This document shows, piece by piece, positions 1 through 8,063 of a stretch of DNA of 38,484 bases. How positions within the stretch are numbered: the stretch's first letter is position 1; the number at the start of each line of letters is the position of its first letter. The position numbers and the translations under genes are program-made. The stretch comes from an uncultured Lachnospiraceae bacterium (lineage in GTDB: Bacteria; Bacillota; Clostridia; Lachnospirales; Lachnospiraceae), in NCBI GenBank assembly GCA_947178145.1, contig CAMWXE010000051.1:1-38484 (forward strand), written 5' to 3'. The notes under the pieces are model-generated. The model saw only the letters and a program-made list of their open reading frames with translations, did not search any database and was not told the DNA's origin.

Positions 1-74
1 TTGCACAGGCAGGTCAGTCAATGCTTGCACAGTCAAATCAGGCAAATCAGGGCGTACTGTCACTCTTAGGTTAA
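1..74 (+). CDS. Flagellin, C-terminal fragment (5' end outside window)
   Basis: Reading from base 3, the frame encodes the last 23 residues of a flagellin: an [14 protein letters not shown] segment followed by [12 protein letters not shown] and a TAA stop. This is the C-terminal D0 helix that lines the filament core. It is nearly identical to the ends of the complete flagellins at 1683 and 15761, both in protein and in DNA. The rest of the gene lies upstream of the window, so its variable domain cannot be assessed. A hairpin at 132-157 follows, and a glycosyltransferase gene starts 150 bases after the stop. Confidence 0.88.
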   Translation, partial: AQAGQSMLAQSNQANQGVLSLLG

Positions 75-131
75 TGATTCATTAGCTCGTATCGGATACT
101 ACTTTGGTACTATCCATTTAACATATACAAG

Positions 132-160
132 GGGGAAGCCAATTGCTCGGTTTCCCCTTT
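132..160 (+). terminator. Hairpin terminator or attenuator after the partial flagellin
   Basis: A 9-bp stem, GGGGAAGCC (132-140) with GGTTTCCCC (149-157) including one G-T pair, encloses an 8-base loop and is followed by only three T residues. It probably ends or thins transcription before the glycosyltransferase at 224. I see no SigA or SigD promoter between it and that gene. Confidence 0.6.
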
Positions 161-176
161 GACATTTGGGTTAAGA

Positions 177-203
177 GCTGTTCAGATGTCCGCAATCGTA
201 GTG
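177..203 (+). repeat. 27-bp imperfect intergenic repeat, copy 1
   Basis: GCTGTTCAGAT followed by a TCC-CAA-GTAGTG pattern. The second copy, at 29187-29213, matches 23 of 27 positions. Both copies lie between genes. Function is unknown, and the match could be a chance similarity or a remnant of a dispersed repeat. Confidence 0.35.
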
Positions 204-223
204 AAAATAGACAGGAGGACAAG

Positions 224-1297
224 ATGTCAAAGATACCAATTTCCGTATGCATGATAGCAAAGAATGAAGAAAAATACATTGAGGAGTGTCTCAGACATCT
301 GAAACCATACGGTTTTGAGATTGTTGTGACAGACACAGGTTCCGCAGACCGAACCAGAGAGATCGCAGAGAAATACGCAGACAAAGTTCTTGATTTTGCG
401 TGGGTCAATGATTTCAGTGCAGCCAGAAACTTTTGCGTGGCAAATGCCTCTCATAACTGGATACTGAGTCTGGACTGCGACGAGTATGTATGTAAAGCTG
501 ACGTAGAAGAACTGCAGAGACTAATGAAGAAATATCCTCGCTATGTGGGAAGCATTCGACTCAGAAATGTATCTTATGCGAATGGAAAGAAAGAGTTTAC
601 GACAGATGATGTGATCCGATTCTATGACAGGAGATATTATCGCTTTGTGCTGCCTGTTCATGAGCAGATCACATATATGGAAGATGACAGGATCGGGGAT
701 TCTGTTACAAATTTTATGCTTCCGATGGATGTGGAACATTATGGGTATGCAGTGTCAGAAGAGGAACGCATTCGTAAGAATGAGAGGAATCTGGCGCTTC
801 TGTACGATGTGATTGATAAGAATCCCGATGATCCATATATGCATTTTCAGGCGGCGCAGTCGGAGCGCGTGCTCGGGAATAACGACAAAGCGATTGTACT
901 GTATGAGAGGTCGCTGGAGCTGAATCAAAATGTCGAGTATCCATATGTGGGAATTGGAATCCAGATGTTAGCAAAACTCTATATGCATGTGGGGCGCGGA
1001 AGCGAAGCGCTGGCGCTGATGGAACAGTATGCGCAGGTATGCCGATCGGCAAAGTTTACCTACACGCATGCACAGGTATTTTATGACAGTGGCAATCCTT
1101 TAAAAGCACTCGTCCTTTTCCTTAAGACCTCAATACTTCCCGATGCAGATACGTTAGGCGATGAATTGCTGCAATGTTATCGGTATATCATCAATATCTA
1201 TAATGACATGGGAAATGCGGAGATGGTGTGGGCGTTTCGAGAGAAGTATGAGCAGTGTATCATAGAAAGAAACAAAGCATTAAATAGCGAGAGATAG
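224..1297 (+). CDS. GT2-family glycosyltransferase with C-terminal TPR repeats (paralog 1)
   Basis: The protein has 357 residues. The N-terminal GT-A fold shows the SVCMIAKNEE nucleotide-binding start (residues 7-16), VTDTGS (35-40), NDFSAARNF (62-70), a metal-binding DxD (D84-C85-D86) followed by E, and HEQ at 146-148. The C-terminal half, from about residue 210, has helix pairs resembling TPRs (HFQAAQSERVLGNNDKAIVLYE). The family adds sugars to proteins or glycans in the cytoplasm using NDP-sugars. The TPR part suggests a protein acceptor, and the flagellin neighbours point to flagellin; that target is inferred. The start at 224 is chosen over an in-frame ATG at 143 because AGGAGG lies at 213-218 and the N-terminus then aligns with the paralogs at 6968, 8064 and 17755. 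Confidence 0.88.
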   Translation: MSKIPISVCMIAKNEEKYIEECLRHLKPYGFEIVVTDTGSADRTREIAEKYADKVLDFAWVNDFSAARNFCVANASHNWILSLDCDEYVCKADVEELQRLMKKYPRYVGSIRLRNVSYANGKKEFTTDDVIRFYDRRYYRFVLPVHEQITYMEDDRIGDSVTNFMLPMDVEHYGYAVSEEERIRKNERNLALLYDVIDKNPDDPYMHFQAAQSERVLGNNDKAIVLYERSLELNQNVEYPYVGIGIQMLAKLYMHVGRGSEALALMEQYAQVCRSAKFTYTHAQVFYDSGNPLKALVLFLKTSILPDADTLGDELLQCYRYIINIYNDMGNAEMVWAFREKYEQCIIERNKALNSER

Positions 1298-1327
1298 AAA
1301 AAACGAGTGCGTTTGCACTCGTTTTTT
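1298..1327 (+). terminator. Rho-independent terminator
   Basis: Stem A6-CGAGTGC (1298-1310) and GCACTCG-T6 (1315-1327) around a GTTT loop, directly after the stop codon. It is a textbook intrinsic terminator. The A-rich left arm also makes it potentially bidirectional. Confidence 0.92.
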
Positions 1328-1447
1328 CTTCATATAAATCCTGTCTGGTTCCAGCAGGGCAGTATCGATGGAGTCGGTATGTGAATTTTATAAGTTGTAC
1401 CAATAAAATAATTAATTCAAAAAATTTAAAAAGTTTTCAGACAACTA

Positions 1448-1473
1448 TAAACTATCAAGAATATTTTCCGATA
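1448..1473 (+). promoter_or_regulatory. SigD (sigma-28) promoter of flagellin 1
   Basis: TAAA at 1448-1451, a 16-nt spacer, then CCGATA at 1468-1473. This is the flagellar sigma consensus. The same spacing occurs before the flagellins at 12291 and 15761. The 5' leader to the start codon is about 200 nt. Between 1328 and 1447 I see only AT-rich DNA without a gene. Confidence 0.85.
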
Positions 1474-1523
1474 TATATTGTGAATGAGGAAAAGAACAAT
1501 GACTCATTCTACAGGAAAACCGG

Positions 1524-1548
1524 TAAAACTTTAGGTTGATGCCGATAA
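1524..1548 (+). promoter_or_regulatory. Possible second SigD-like promoter
   Basis: TAAA (1524-1527), then GCCGATAA (1541-1548). The spacer to CC is 14 nt rather than 16. The -10 box is a better match than that of the upstream promoter but the spacing is worse. It could be a tandem start or a decoy. Confidence 0.4.
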
Positions 1549-1636
1549 TGGAATTTAAAGCAATTTCCGGGGAATATAAAAACTAAATAGGGAATAAAGA
1601 TGTAACACTGGTGGGCGAAGGGAGTCGCCTATGTCA

Positions 1637-1675
1637 GTCGCAGGTGAGGAGTCGCGTGCGACAATTACAAGGAGG
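1637..1675 (+). promoter_or_regulatory. Leader hairpin with GGA loop plus Shine-Dalgarno (candidate CsrA sites)
   Basis: GTCGCA (1637-1642) pairs with TGCGAC (1657-1662). The 14-nt loop contains AGGA (1647-1650). A second AAGGA overlaps the ribosome binding site at 1669-1675. Two GGA elements, one in a hairpin loop and one at the SD, match the arrangement known for CsrA repression of B. subtilis hag. The CsrA role here is inference. Confidence 0.45.
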
Positions 1676-1682
1676 TAATATT

Positions 1683-3071
1683 ATGGTAGTACAGCACAAT
1701 CTTAGAGCAATGAACGCAAACAGAATGTTAGGAATCACAAACAGTGGCTTATCGAAATCTTCAGAGAAGCTTTCTTCAGGATATAAAATTAACCGCGCAG
1801 CAGATAATGCAGCAGGACTTTCCATATCAGAAAAAATGAGAAAGCAGATCAGAGGTCTGACACAGGCTTCGACAAACGCTGAGGATGGTATCAGTGCAGT
1901 ACAGACAGCAGAAGGTGCATTGACAGAAGTTCATGACATGTTACAGCGTATGAACGAGCTGGCAGTGAAGGCGGCAAACGGCACAAATTCTCTTTCCGAC
2001 CGTCAGACGATTCAGGACGAAGTTGAGCAGCTGCTCACAGAGATTGACCGTGTGGCAGAGACGACGAAGTTCAACGAGATCTATCTGTTGAAAGGTGATG
2101 AAGACAAGGTAAAGGAGTATTTGAGTGCGAAAGATGCCGGAATAGAAGGTGCACTTTATGAGGGTTCTACGAAAGCAACATTCAGTATGGCTGAGTTAAA
2201 GATTGGTGATACGATCACCATTGCAGGCAGACAGTACACGATCGGCACACAGGACAAAACCGCAATCCAGGCTTCGGTTGCAAAGGCTTTAGCAGGTGAG
2301 CTGGTTACGATCGATGGGATACAATATACAGTGGCAAAAGACGATAAGAGTGATGTGAATGTCGATAAGAACATTCTGACGATCGCATCCATCAAGGCGA
2401 GGATCGCAGAGGGAAGCACAGCACTCTACAATGGCAAGACATACCATGTTATGACAGACAAGGACTCTATAGTAGGTGTGGACGATGCAGACGCTTCAGT
2501 TATCACAACTGCAGTTGCATATTCTAAGATACACCAGGAGTTGAGACTTGCCAATAACATTGGTGCGGATTCCAGCACACAGGCAACTGTTACGTATTCC
2601 GCAGTACCGAAGGACAACAAGATTAATTTCCTGATCAGCAAAGGTCAGAGAGAGCTGCAGGAGACTCTTCAGTTCAGCTTGCATGTCGGTGCAGACGCTG
2701 ATATGAGCAATAAGATTATTGTTTCACTCGATGCATTAGATACCAGGGGATTAGGCATCCGTGGTCTAAATGTGAAGGATGATTCAGGAGCAGCAGCGAC
2801 GTATGCAATTGATTCAATTGCAGATGCAGTCGCACATGTTTCCGCACAGAGATCTCTTCTCGGTGCAATTCAGAACAGATTAGAGCATACCATTAACAAC
2901 CTGGACAACGTAGTAGAGAATACGACAGCTGCAGAGAGTCAGATTCGTGATACAGATATGGCTACAGAGATGGTTAAGTTTTCAAACAATAACATCCTTG
3001 CACAGGCAGGTCAGTCAATGCTGGCTCAGTCTAATCAGGCAAATCAGGGTGTGCTTAGTTTATTACAGTAA
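1683..3071 (+). CDS. fliC: Flagellin 1
   Basis: The 462-residue filament subunit is exported through the flagellar type III apparatus. The N-terminal D0/D1 region (about residues 1-145) contains [20 protein letters not shown] and the [20 protein letters not shown] helix. The variable region (about 146-340) is rich in T, D and A. The C-terminal D1/D0 region begins near LHVGADADMSNK and ends [15 protein letters not shown]. The start at 1683 is supported by AAGGAGG at 1669-1675 and by the canonical MVVQHNLRAMN N-terminus; a longer in-frame start at 1611 would add 24 residues not seen in other flagellins. No cysteine is visible in the reading frame. The gene is monocistronic, between a SigD promoter and a strong terminator. 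Confidence 0.95.
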   Translation: MVVQHNLRAMNANRMLGITNSGLSKSSEKLSSGYKINRAADNAAGLSISEKMRKQIRGLTQASTNAEDGISAVQTAEGALTEVHDMLQRMNELAVKAANGTNSLSDRQTIQDEVEQLLTEIDRVAETTKFNEIYLLKGDEDKVKEYLSAKDAGIEGALYEGSTKATFSMAELKIGDTITIAGRQYTIGTQDKTAIQASVAKALAGELVTIDGIQYTVAKDDKSDVNVDKNILTIASIKARIAEGSTALYNGKTYHVMTDKDSIVGVDDADASVITTAVAYSKIHQELRLANNIGADSSTQATVTYSAVPKDNKINFLISKGQRELQETLQFSLHVGADADMSNKIIVSLDALDTRGLGIRGLNVKDDSGAAATYAIDSIADAVAHVSAQRSLLGAIQNRLEHTINNLDNVVENTTAAESQIRDTDMATEMVKFSNNNILAQAGQSMLAQSNQANQGVLSLLQ

Positions 3072-3113
3072 TCATCGGTTTTGCAGGAGACTAACGTTTC
3101 GATCTACCATGAT

Positions 3114-3148
3114 AAAGGGACTTCCGATTTCTCGGAAGTCCCTTTTTT
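3114..3148 (+). terminator. Rho-independent terminator of flagellin 1
   Basis: AAAGGGACTTCCGA (3114-3127) pairs with TCGGAAGTCCCTTT around a short loop, with a run of T to 3148. A long GC-containing stem and U tract make this a strong terminator. Confidence 0.93.
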
Positions 3149-3208
3149 AAAAAATGAAATTGCAAGTTGTTTTTTGCGTCATTTTCATATAAAATAAAAT
3201 TATACCAT

Positions 3209-3236
3209 TAATTTTTCAATATGATTTGACGATATA
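3209..3236 (+). promoter_or_regulatory. SigD-like promoter of the flaG-fliD-fliS operon
   Basis: TAAT at 3209-3212, a 16-nt spacer, then ACGATATA at 3229-3236. It keeps the spacing of the flagellin promoters with one change in each box. The minus-strand promoter at 19435-19462 uses the same ACGATATA box. The SD for flaG (GGAGGTGA) lies about 40 bases downstream. Confidence 0.6.
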
Positions 3237-3288
3237 ATAAATGAGATAATGATGATTATGCAACATGCGCGACATGGAGGTGATTAGC

Positions 3289-3732
3289 ATGTATATGGAG
3301 CCTATGACAGGGGGAAATACCCAGACGGCAGTTCAGCAGATGACAAGGGTGTCCAGTCAAACAGCAGCACCCAGGACTGCAGAACCAAATAAAACAGAAT
3401 CCACGGATGGAGAGAGCAGCAAGAAACAGGTAGAGATCGCAAAAGGATCAGATGAATCAGTGACGCTGTCGATTATGGCAGATGATCAGCTTGTAGATGA
3501 CCAGAAAAATGTGAATCTGGACAGGTTGAAGAAGGTTATGGAGCAGGCAATTGCGGCAATGCCCCATTCGGATGCAAAGTTTGGTATTCACGATAAGACC
3601 AATCGTATTATCATTAAATTAGTAGACAGGGAGACGCAGGAAGTAATTAAGGAGATACCGCCTGAGAAGACCCTTGATTTATTGGCAAAGCGAATGGAAC
3701 TTGCGGGGGTGCTGGTTGATCAGAGGCTATGA
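3289..3732 (+). CDS. flaG: FlaG family flagellar protein
   Basis: The protein has 147 residues. The first half is low-complexity and polar (Q, T, S, E, K). The second half, roughly residues 60-147, is the FlaG domain: NLDRLKKVMEQAI helix, KFGIHDKTNRIIIKLVD strands, then the conserved ETQEVIKEIPPEKTLDLL motif. FlaG proteins sit in filament-cap operons and influence filament length; their exact mechanism is not settled. The start at 3289 follows GGAGGTGA (3277-3284). It is the first gene of an apparent operon with fliD (41-base gap), fliS and the small helical protein at 6411. Confidence 0.85.
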   Translation: MYMEPMTGGNTQTAVQQMTRVSSQTAAPRTAEPNKTESTDGESSKKQVEIAKGSDESVTLSIMADDQLVDDQKNVNLDRLKKVMEQAIAAMPHSDAKFGIHDKTNRIIIKLVDRETQEVIKEIPPEKTLDLLAKRMELAGVLVDQRL

Positions 3733-3773
3733 TAGCAGCAAAAACGGATCGTATGTAAAGCGGAGGGATTACA

Positions 3774-5792
3774 ATGTCAGATTTATTGAGAATGACAGGT
3801 ATGTATTCAGGAATGGATACGGAAACAATAATACAGCAGTTGGTTATGGCAAAGTCACAGAAAGTGACAAACTTAAAAAATGACCAGAAAAAGCTTGAGT
3901 GGAAGCAGACTTTGTGGCAGGATTTGAACACAAGGCTTTACAAACTCTATACAGGTACTTTGTCCAATATGCGTTTGACAGGCAGCTATGCTAAGAAGAA
4001 GACAAGTATTTCGGATCCCACAAAAGCGACAATCACGGCAAGTGAAGGCGCCGTAAATGGAACACAGAGCCTGGAAGTAAAGCAGCTTGCCAAGGCCGGG
4101 TATCTGACTGGTGCAGTAGTGTCCATGAAGCGTCAGGGCGATGTCCCGATTTATAGTGACGACAAGGTGAATGCATCATTGGATGGAGTTACTCCGGCGG
4201 ATAAGGATACGTATATCAAGGAGTACGGTTCAGAAAAAACACTCGAAGATCTGGGTGTGGGCGATGGCACACTGACAGTGACGGCAGGTGGGAAGACATT
4301 TACCGTTAATGCTTCCAAAGGGGACAGTATTAAGGATTTTATACAGAAATTTAATAACGCTGCGGCAGGCGCAACAGGTGGACCTGTTGACATCAAAATG
4401 GAGTACGACAAAGGCAAGATCACTGTGAGTGGTGCGGATGCTGATGCAGGTTTTACGATGTCAAGTAGTGTGCCATCAGGCAGCAACAGGACAATCCTGC
4501 AGGGACTTGGCTTATCCGACACAAGTGGTTCTGGTCAGACAGGAACATTCACAGGTGATGCGATCACAATGAAGGGCAATGTCTACGAGCCAGGTGATTT
4601 CAAAAATTATTCTGAGAAGGACAAAGACTATAAAGCCAAAGTGAGTGATATCTCGCCGGATTTGGTAGGCAAAAAGATTAGATTGACGGTTGGCACAGGC
4701 GCTGACGCTAAGGTTACCACAGTGGAGATTACGGCTGATATGGAGATTGGACAGCTGACTTCCAAGCTGTCAGAGGGCGGCGTCAAGGCATCGTTTGACG
4801 AGCAGAACCAGCGATTCTTTATCAGTTCCACAGGGACAGGTACAGCAAAAGAGTTCCAGCTCGAGGGTCTGGATGAATATAACGATACCGATGATTCTGT
4901 GCTGCTGGATCTCGGTCTTGTTGCCGGGTATAAGTATGAAAATGGTTCAGAGAGCACTCGGATTGATGCACAGGATTCCGAGATTATATTGAACGGCGCG
5001 ACATTTACATCAGATACGAACACCGTTACAGTAAATGGTCTCAGCATCACAGCAAGTGCAGTGACGAGCGAGCCAGTCACGATCACGACCGATACAGACT
5101 ATGATGGCATCTATGACATGATTAAGGACTTTATCGCAGAGTACAATGACATCATGAACGAGATGACAAAGCTCTACAGTGCAGATTCTGCGAGAAAGTT
5201 CAACATGCTCAGCGATGATGAAAAGGCAGCAATGTCAGACGATGAGATCGAGAAATGGGAAGATACGATCAAGGATTCCCTGCTCAGAAGAGACAAGGAC
5301 CTGAATACGGTGATAGAGTGCATGAGAGGTGCAGTTAACAAGGGGTATGACATTGGCGGACAGACGCTGTATCTCGTTAACTTTGGAGTGGGTACCGGAA
5401 GCTATTTTGATACAGAGAAGGGAGAGCGGAACGCACTTCATATCTTTGGTGACAGTGATGATGAGAAGTTCTCTGATGAGGACAATGTTCTCAAGGCAGC
5501 AATCGCGAAAGATCCGGATCAGGTGATTGAACTTTTTGCCGCCATGAGTAAGGAGATGTACAATTCTCTCCAGAAAACCATGGCAAGCACAGACTATAGA
5601 AGTATCTATAAGATCTATGACGATAAGCGCCTGAAGTCAGAGTACGATGACTATACCAAGAAGATCAAGGAGGCAGAAGAGAAACTGAACGCCTATGAGG
5701 ACAAGTGGTATAAGAAGTTCTCTGCGATGGAAGTAGCACTGTCAAAACTGCAGTCGAGTCAGAATTCTCTTGCAAGTATGCTGGGACAGTAA
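3774..5792 (+). CDS. fliD: Flagellar filament capping protein FliD
   Basis: The 672-residue protein forms the cap at the filament tip under which exported flagellin folds. The N-terminal FliD_N part shows the MSDLLRMTGMYSGMDTETII start with the SGMDT motif typical of FliD and QLVMAKSQKVTNLK. A beta-rich centre follows, with GTQSLEVKQLA near residue 100 and Flagellin_IN-like stretches. The FliD_C part runs from about residue 440 (FIAEYNDIMNEMTK) to a coiled-coil tail and SSQNSLASMLGQ. It is longer than many FliDs because of the central domains. The SD GGAGGG precedes the ATG. It lies in order with flaG upstream and fliS downstream, as in many Firmicutes. Confidence 0.95.
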   Translation: MSDLLRMTGMYSGMDTETIIQQLVMAKSQKVTNLKNDQKKLEWKQTLWQDLNTRLYKLYTGTLSNMRLTGSYAKKKTSISDPTKATITASEGAVNGTQSLEVKQLAKAGYLTGAVVSMKRQGDVPIYSDDKVNASLDGVTPADKDTYIKEYGSEKTLEDLGVGDGTLTVTAGGKTFTVNASKGDSIKDFIQKFNNAAAGATGGPVDIKMEYDKGKITVSGADADAGFTMSSSVPSGSNRTILQGLGLSDTSGSGQTGTFTGDAITMKGNVYEPGDFKNYSEKDKDYKAKVSDISPDLVGKKIRLTVGTGADAKVTTVEITADMEIGQLTSKLSEGGVKASFDEQNQRFFISSTGTGTAKEFQLEGLDEYNDTDDSVLLDLGLVAGYKYENGSESTRIDAQDSEIILNGATFTSDTNTVTVNGLSITASAVTSEPVTITTDTDYDGIYDMIKDFIAEYNDIMNEMTKLYSADSARKFNMLSDDEKAAMSDDEIEKWEDTIKDSLLRRDKDLNTVIECMRGAVNKGYDIGGQTLYLVNFGVGTGSYFDTEKGERNALHIFGDSDDEKFSDEDNVLKAAIAKDPDQVIELFAAMSKEMYNSLQKTMASTDYRSIYKIYDDKRLKSEYDDYTKKIKEAEEKLNAYEDKWYKKFSAMEVALSKLQSSQNSLASMLGQ

Positions 5793-5860
5793 TTATAGGA
5801 AACAGTATTGTTTTGTTGTATACTATAATATATGATAGGTGAAAATGATAAATATACAAG

Positions 5861-5887
5861 GTACTCTAAGAGATTCTCTTAGAGTAC
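5861..5887 (+). terminator. 12-bp hairpin between fliD and fliS
   Basis: GTACTCTAAGAG (5861-5872) and CTCTTAGAGTAC (5876-5887) form a perfect stem with a 3-base loop, followed by TTT only. It is probably a weak terminator or mRNA-stabilising element that tunes fliS relative to fliD, because no clear promoter lies between it and fliS (a TATAAT at 5824-5829 lacks a good -35). Confidence 0.55.
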
Positions 5888-5911
5888 TTTCAAAAAGAAA
5901 GAAGGAATCGC

Positions 5912-6364
5912 ATGCTCAAACAAAATGGATACGCACAATATCAAAATGCTAAGATTATGACTGCATCACCGGCAGAACTTACACTGATGCTCTATGATGG
6001 AGCGATCAAGTTCGGGAACGTTGCAGTCATAGCGATGGAGAATAAGGATCCCGGAAAAGCACATGAGAATATTGTCAAGGTGGAAAAGATTGTTCAGAAT
6101 TTCAGGGATACGCTCGACAGAAAATACGAAGTATCGCAGGATTTTGACAACGTGTATGTATATCTATTGAGACGATGCCACGAAGCAAATATAGCAAAAG
6201 ATCCTGAAATTATGGAGGAAGTGTTGAAACATTTACGTTCCATGAGAGATAATTGGAAAGAAGTTATGAAAAAGGTTGCTGGAGATAAGACGAATCCGAT
6301 AGCCCAGGCAAGAGTTGCAGGTGGACAGGGCAATGCATCATCCTACAAGAGGACTGGAACCTGA
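5912..6364 (+). CDS. fliS: Flagellin export chaperone FliS
   Basis: The 150-residue cytoplasmic four-helix chaperone binds the C-terminal D0 of flagellin and prevents early polymerisation. The family signature is visible as YAQYQNAKIMTASPAELTLMLYDGAIKF (broken: YQNAKIMTASPAELTLML, then YDGAI) at residues 6-34, followed by helices (NIVKVEKIVQNFRDTLD). The C-terminus, from about residue 125, is a basic, flexible tail longer than in short FliS proteins. The SD is AAGAAGGA. It follows fliD by 119 bases, including a hairpin, and precedes a second probable chaperone. With at least five filament-type clients in this window, it may serve several flagellins. Confidence 0.94.
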   Translation: MLKQNGYAQYQNAKIMTASPAELTLMLYDGAIKFGNVAVIAMENKDPGKAHENIVKVEKIVQNFRDTLDRKYEVSQDFDNVYVYLLRRCHEANIAKDPEIMEEVLKHLRSMRDNWKEVMKKVAGDKTNPIAQARVAGGQGNASSYKRTGT

Positions 6365-6410
6365 TGGAGCCGGTTTGATATGGTTTTGATATTATAGAAG
6401 GGAAACAGAC

Positions 6411-6887
6411 ATGACGGAAAATTATCTGCAGATTATGACAGAAAGTCTGGAAAAAAAGATCGAGGTACTTGATCAGGTCTATGAGCTCAATAAACGCCAG
6501 TTTGAAGTGTCGAGTGCCAGACCCTTTGATGTGGAGGCATATGATGCCATCATGGATGAGAAAGGGGAACTGATCGATGCACTCGATCGTCTTGATGATG
6601 GTTTTACCACGACATATGAGTTGATCAGAGATGAAGTTCAGAAGAACCCAGATCAGTACAAGCCACAGGTGCTGCGGATGCAGGAACTTGTGAGAGAGGC
6701 CGTGGATAAAGGTGTTTCGATTGAGGCACAGGAAAAGCGAAACAAGGCCTCCATGGAAGCAGCATTGAGCGCAAAACGCAAGGAAAACAGGGAGCGCAAA
6801 GTATCTGCAAATGCGGCAATACAGTATTATAATGCTGTCAATAAATTGAACAGAATCGATCCGCAGCTGATGGATCGCAAAAAATAG
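6411..6887 (+). CDS. Helical flagellar chaperone-like protein (FliT/FlgN-like)
   Basis: The protein has 158 residues. It is almost entirely charged and helical with heptad-like patterns (MTESLEKKIEVLDQVYELNK, EALSAKRKENRERK-type basic segment) and a short NAAIQYYNAVNKLNR tail. The size, helix content and position after fliS match the slot of fliT or FlgN-type export chaperones for FliD or hook-filament junction proteins. Sequence recognition is weak, so the call rests on context. The SD GAAGGG precedes the ATG with suitable spacing. A strong terminator (6908-6950) closes the operon. It has the same overall character as the minus-strand gene 18877-19350, but I cannot align them convincingly. 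Confidence 0.65.
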   Translation: MTENYLQIMTESLEKKIEVLDQVYELNKRQFEVSSARPFDVEAYDAIMDEKGELIDALDRLDDGFTTTYELIRDEVQKNPDQYKPQVLRMQELVREAVDKGVSIEAQEKRNKASMEAALSAKRKENRERKVSANAAIQYYNAVNKLNRIDPQLMDRKK

Positions 6888-6907
6888 GATGTTATAACGT
6901 CACGGAT

Positions 6908-6950
6908 GACGCGCAGGCATATGATTTTATATGCCTGCGCGTCTGCGTTT
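6908..6950 (+). terminator. Strong hairpin terminator 17 bases before a glycosyltransferase start
   Basis: GACGCGCAGGCATAT (6908-6922) pairs perfectly with ATATGCCTGCGCGTC (6929-6943) around a 6-base loop, then TGCGTTTT. It is GC-rich and long. The next gene begins at 6968, leaving no room for a promoter in between. Confidence 0.85.
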
Positions 6951-6967
6951 TAAGAGGGAGTAAAGAA

Positions 6968-8041
6968 ATGTCGAAAGTGCCAGTATCGGTATGTATTATT
7001 GCCAAAAATGAGGAAAAATTGATAGGGGATTGTTTAAAGCATCTGCAGCCGTATGGTATGGAGATTATTGTTGCTGATACCGGATCAACGGACAGGACGA
7101 GAGAGATTGCTGAGAAATACGCGGATAAGGTTGTTGATTTCGAGTGGATAAAGGACTTCAGCGCAGCGAGGAATTATTGTGCCTCGTTTGCGTCAAATAA
7201 TTGGATTCTGGCGTTGGACTGTGATGAGTATGTCAACGCGGTTGACATCAGGATACTTCGGATACTGATGCAGAAGTATCCAAGGCACACAGGAGTCCTA
7301 CGTCTGAAGAACATCACACATGATAATAAGGGACAGACGGGATATATCAATTCAGATATTGCTCGATTTTACAACAAAAATTTTTATACGTTTGACTATG
7401 CGATTCATGAACAGATTTGTCCAAAGGATCTTTCCAGGAGGAATGAGCCAATGGATTCGTTTCTGCTCCCAATCGATGTCGTGCATTATGGGTATGCGCT
7501 GGATGAGGATACCATGAATAGAAAACAGGAAAGGAATCTCGAACTGCTGTACCAGGAATTGGAGACGACGCCAGACAAAGGTTATGTTTATTTCCAGATC
7601 GGTCAGTCGCTGACAACACTAGAAGGGGCAGACAGAGCTGTGGAGGCTTATGAAAAAGGTTTGGAATTCATAGAAGATACCAGCAGATATTATGTTCCAG
7701 AGCTGATTATCTCCCTTGCCAGTACTTATGTCAATGTGGACCGGATACCAGATGCGCTGGCGTTGATGGAGCGGTATGCACCGCAGTTCAACACAGCAAA
7801 GTTTGTATTTACACATGCAAATGTTTATTGGGCGGCAGAGCAGATCTTGAAGGCTCTTGGCAATTATATCAAGGTGACGATGATGAAGGATGCAGAGACG
7901 CTTGGCGGAGATCTGGCTTCCTGTTACGGAAGGATTATACAGATCTATGAGGCATTTGGCGAGAAGGAGATGGCAGAGAATTTTCACCAGAGATTTCTGG
8001 CATATAATGCGGAGAAGGAAAGTGTGGTAAATAGAGAATAG
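6968..8041 (+). CDS. GT2-family glycosyltransferase with TPR repeats (paralog 2)
   Basis: The 357-residue protein is collinear with the paralog at 224. Visible motifs are SVCIIAKNEE, ADTGSTDRT, KDFSAARNY, DxD at 84-86 (DCDEYV) and HEQI at 147-150. TPR-like helix pairs fill the C-terminal 150 residues (YFQIGQSLTTLEGADRAVEAYEKGLE). It should act in the cytoplasm on an NDP-sugar; flagellin as acceptor is inferred from position. The SD GGGAG sits just after the terminator hairpin, so expression probably depends on read-through from the flaG-fliD-fliS operon. It is followed after 22 bases by paralog 3, its closest relative, suggesting a tandem duplication. Confidence 0.87.
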   Translation: MSKVPVSVCIIAKNEEKLIGDCLKHLQPYGMEIIVADTGSTDRTREIAEKYADKVVDFEWIKDFSAARNYCASFASNNWILALDCDEYVNAVDIRILRILMQKYPRHTGVLRLKNITHDNKGQTGYINSDIARFYNKNFYTFDYAIHEQICPKDLSRRNEPMDSFLLPIDVVHYGYALDEDTMNRKQERNLELLYQELETTPDKGYVYFQIGQSLTTLEGADRAVEAYEKGLEFIEDTSRYYVPELIISLASTYVNVDRIPDALALMERYAPQFNTAKFVFTHANVYWAAEQILKALGNYIKVTMMKDAETLGGDLASCYGRIIQIYEAFGEKEMAENFHQRFLAYNAEKESVVNRE

Positions 8042-8063
8042 GCAGTACAGGGGGAGAAGAGAC

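Noticed and set aside
5801..5829. Possible SigA promoter before fliS (TATAAT at 5824)
   Set aside because: No acceptable -35 hexamer at 16-18 bases; fliS is better explained as part of the flaG-fliD operon.
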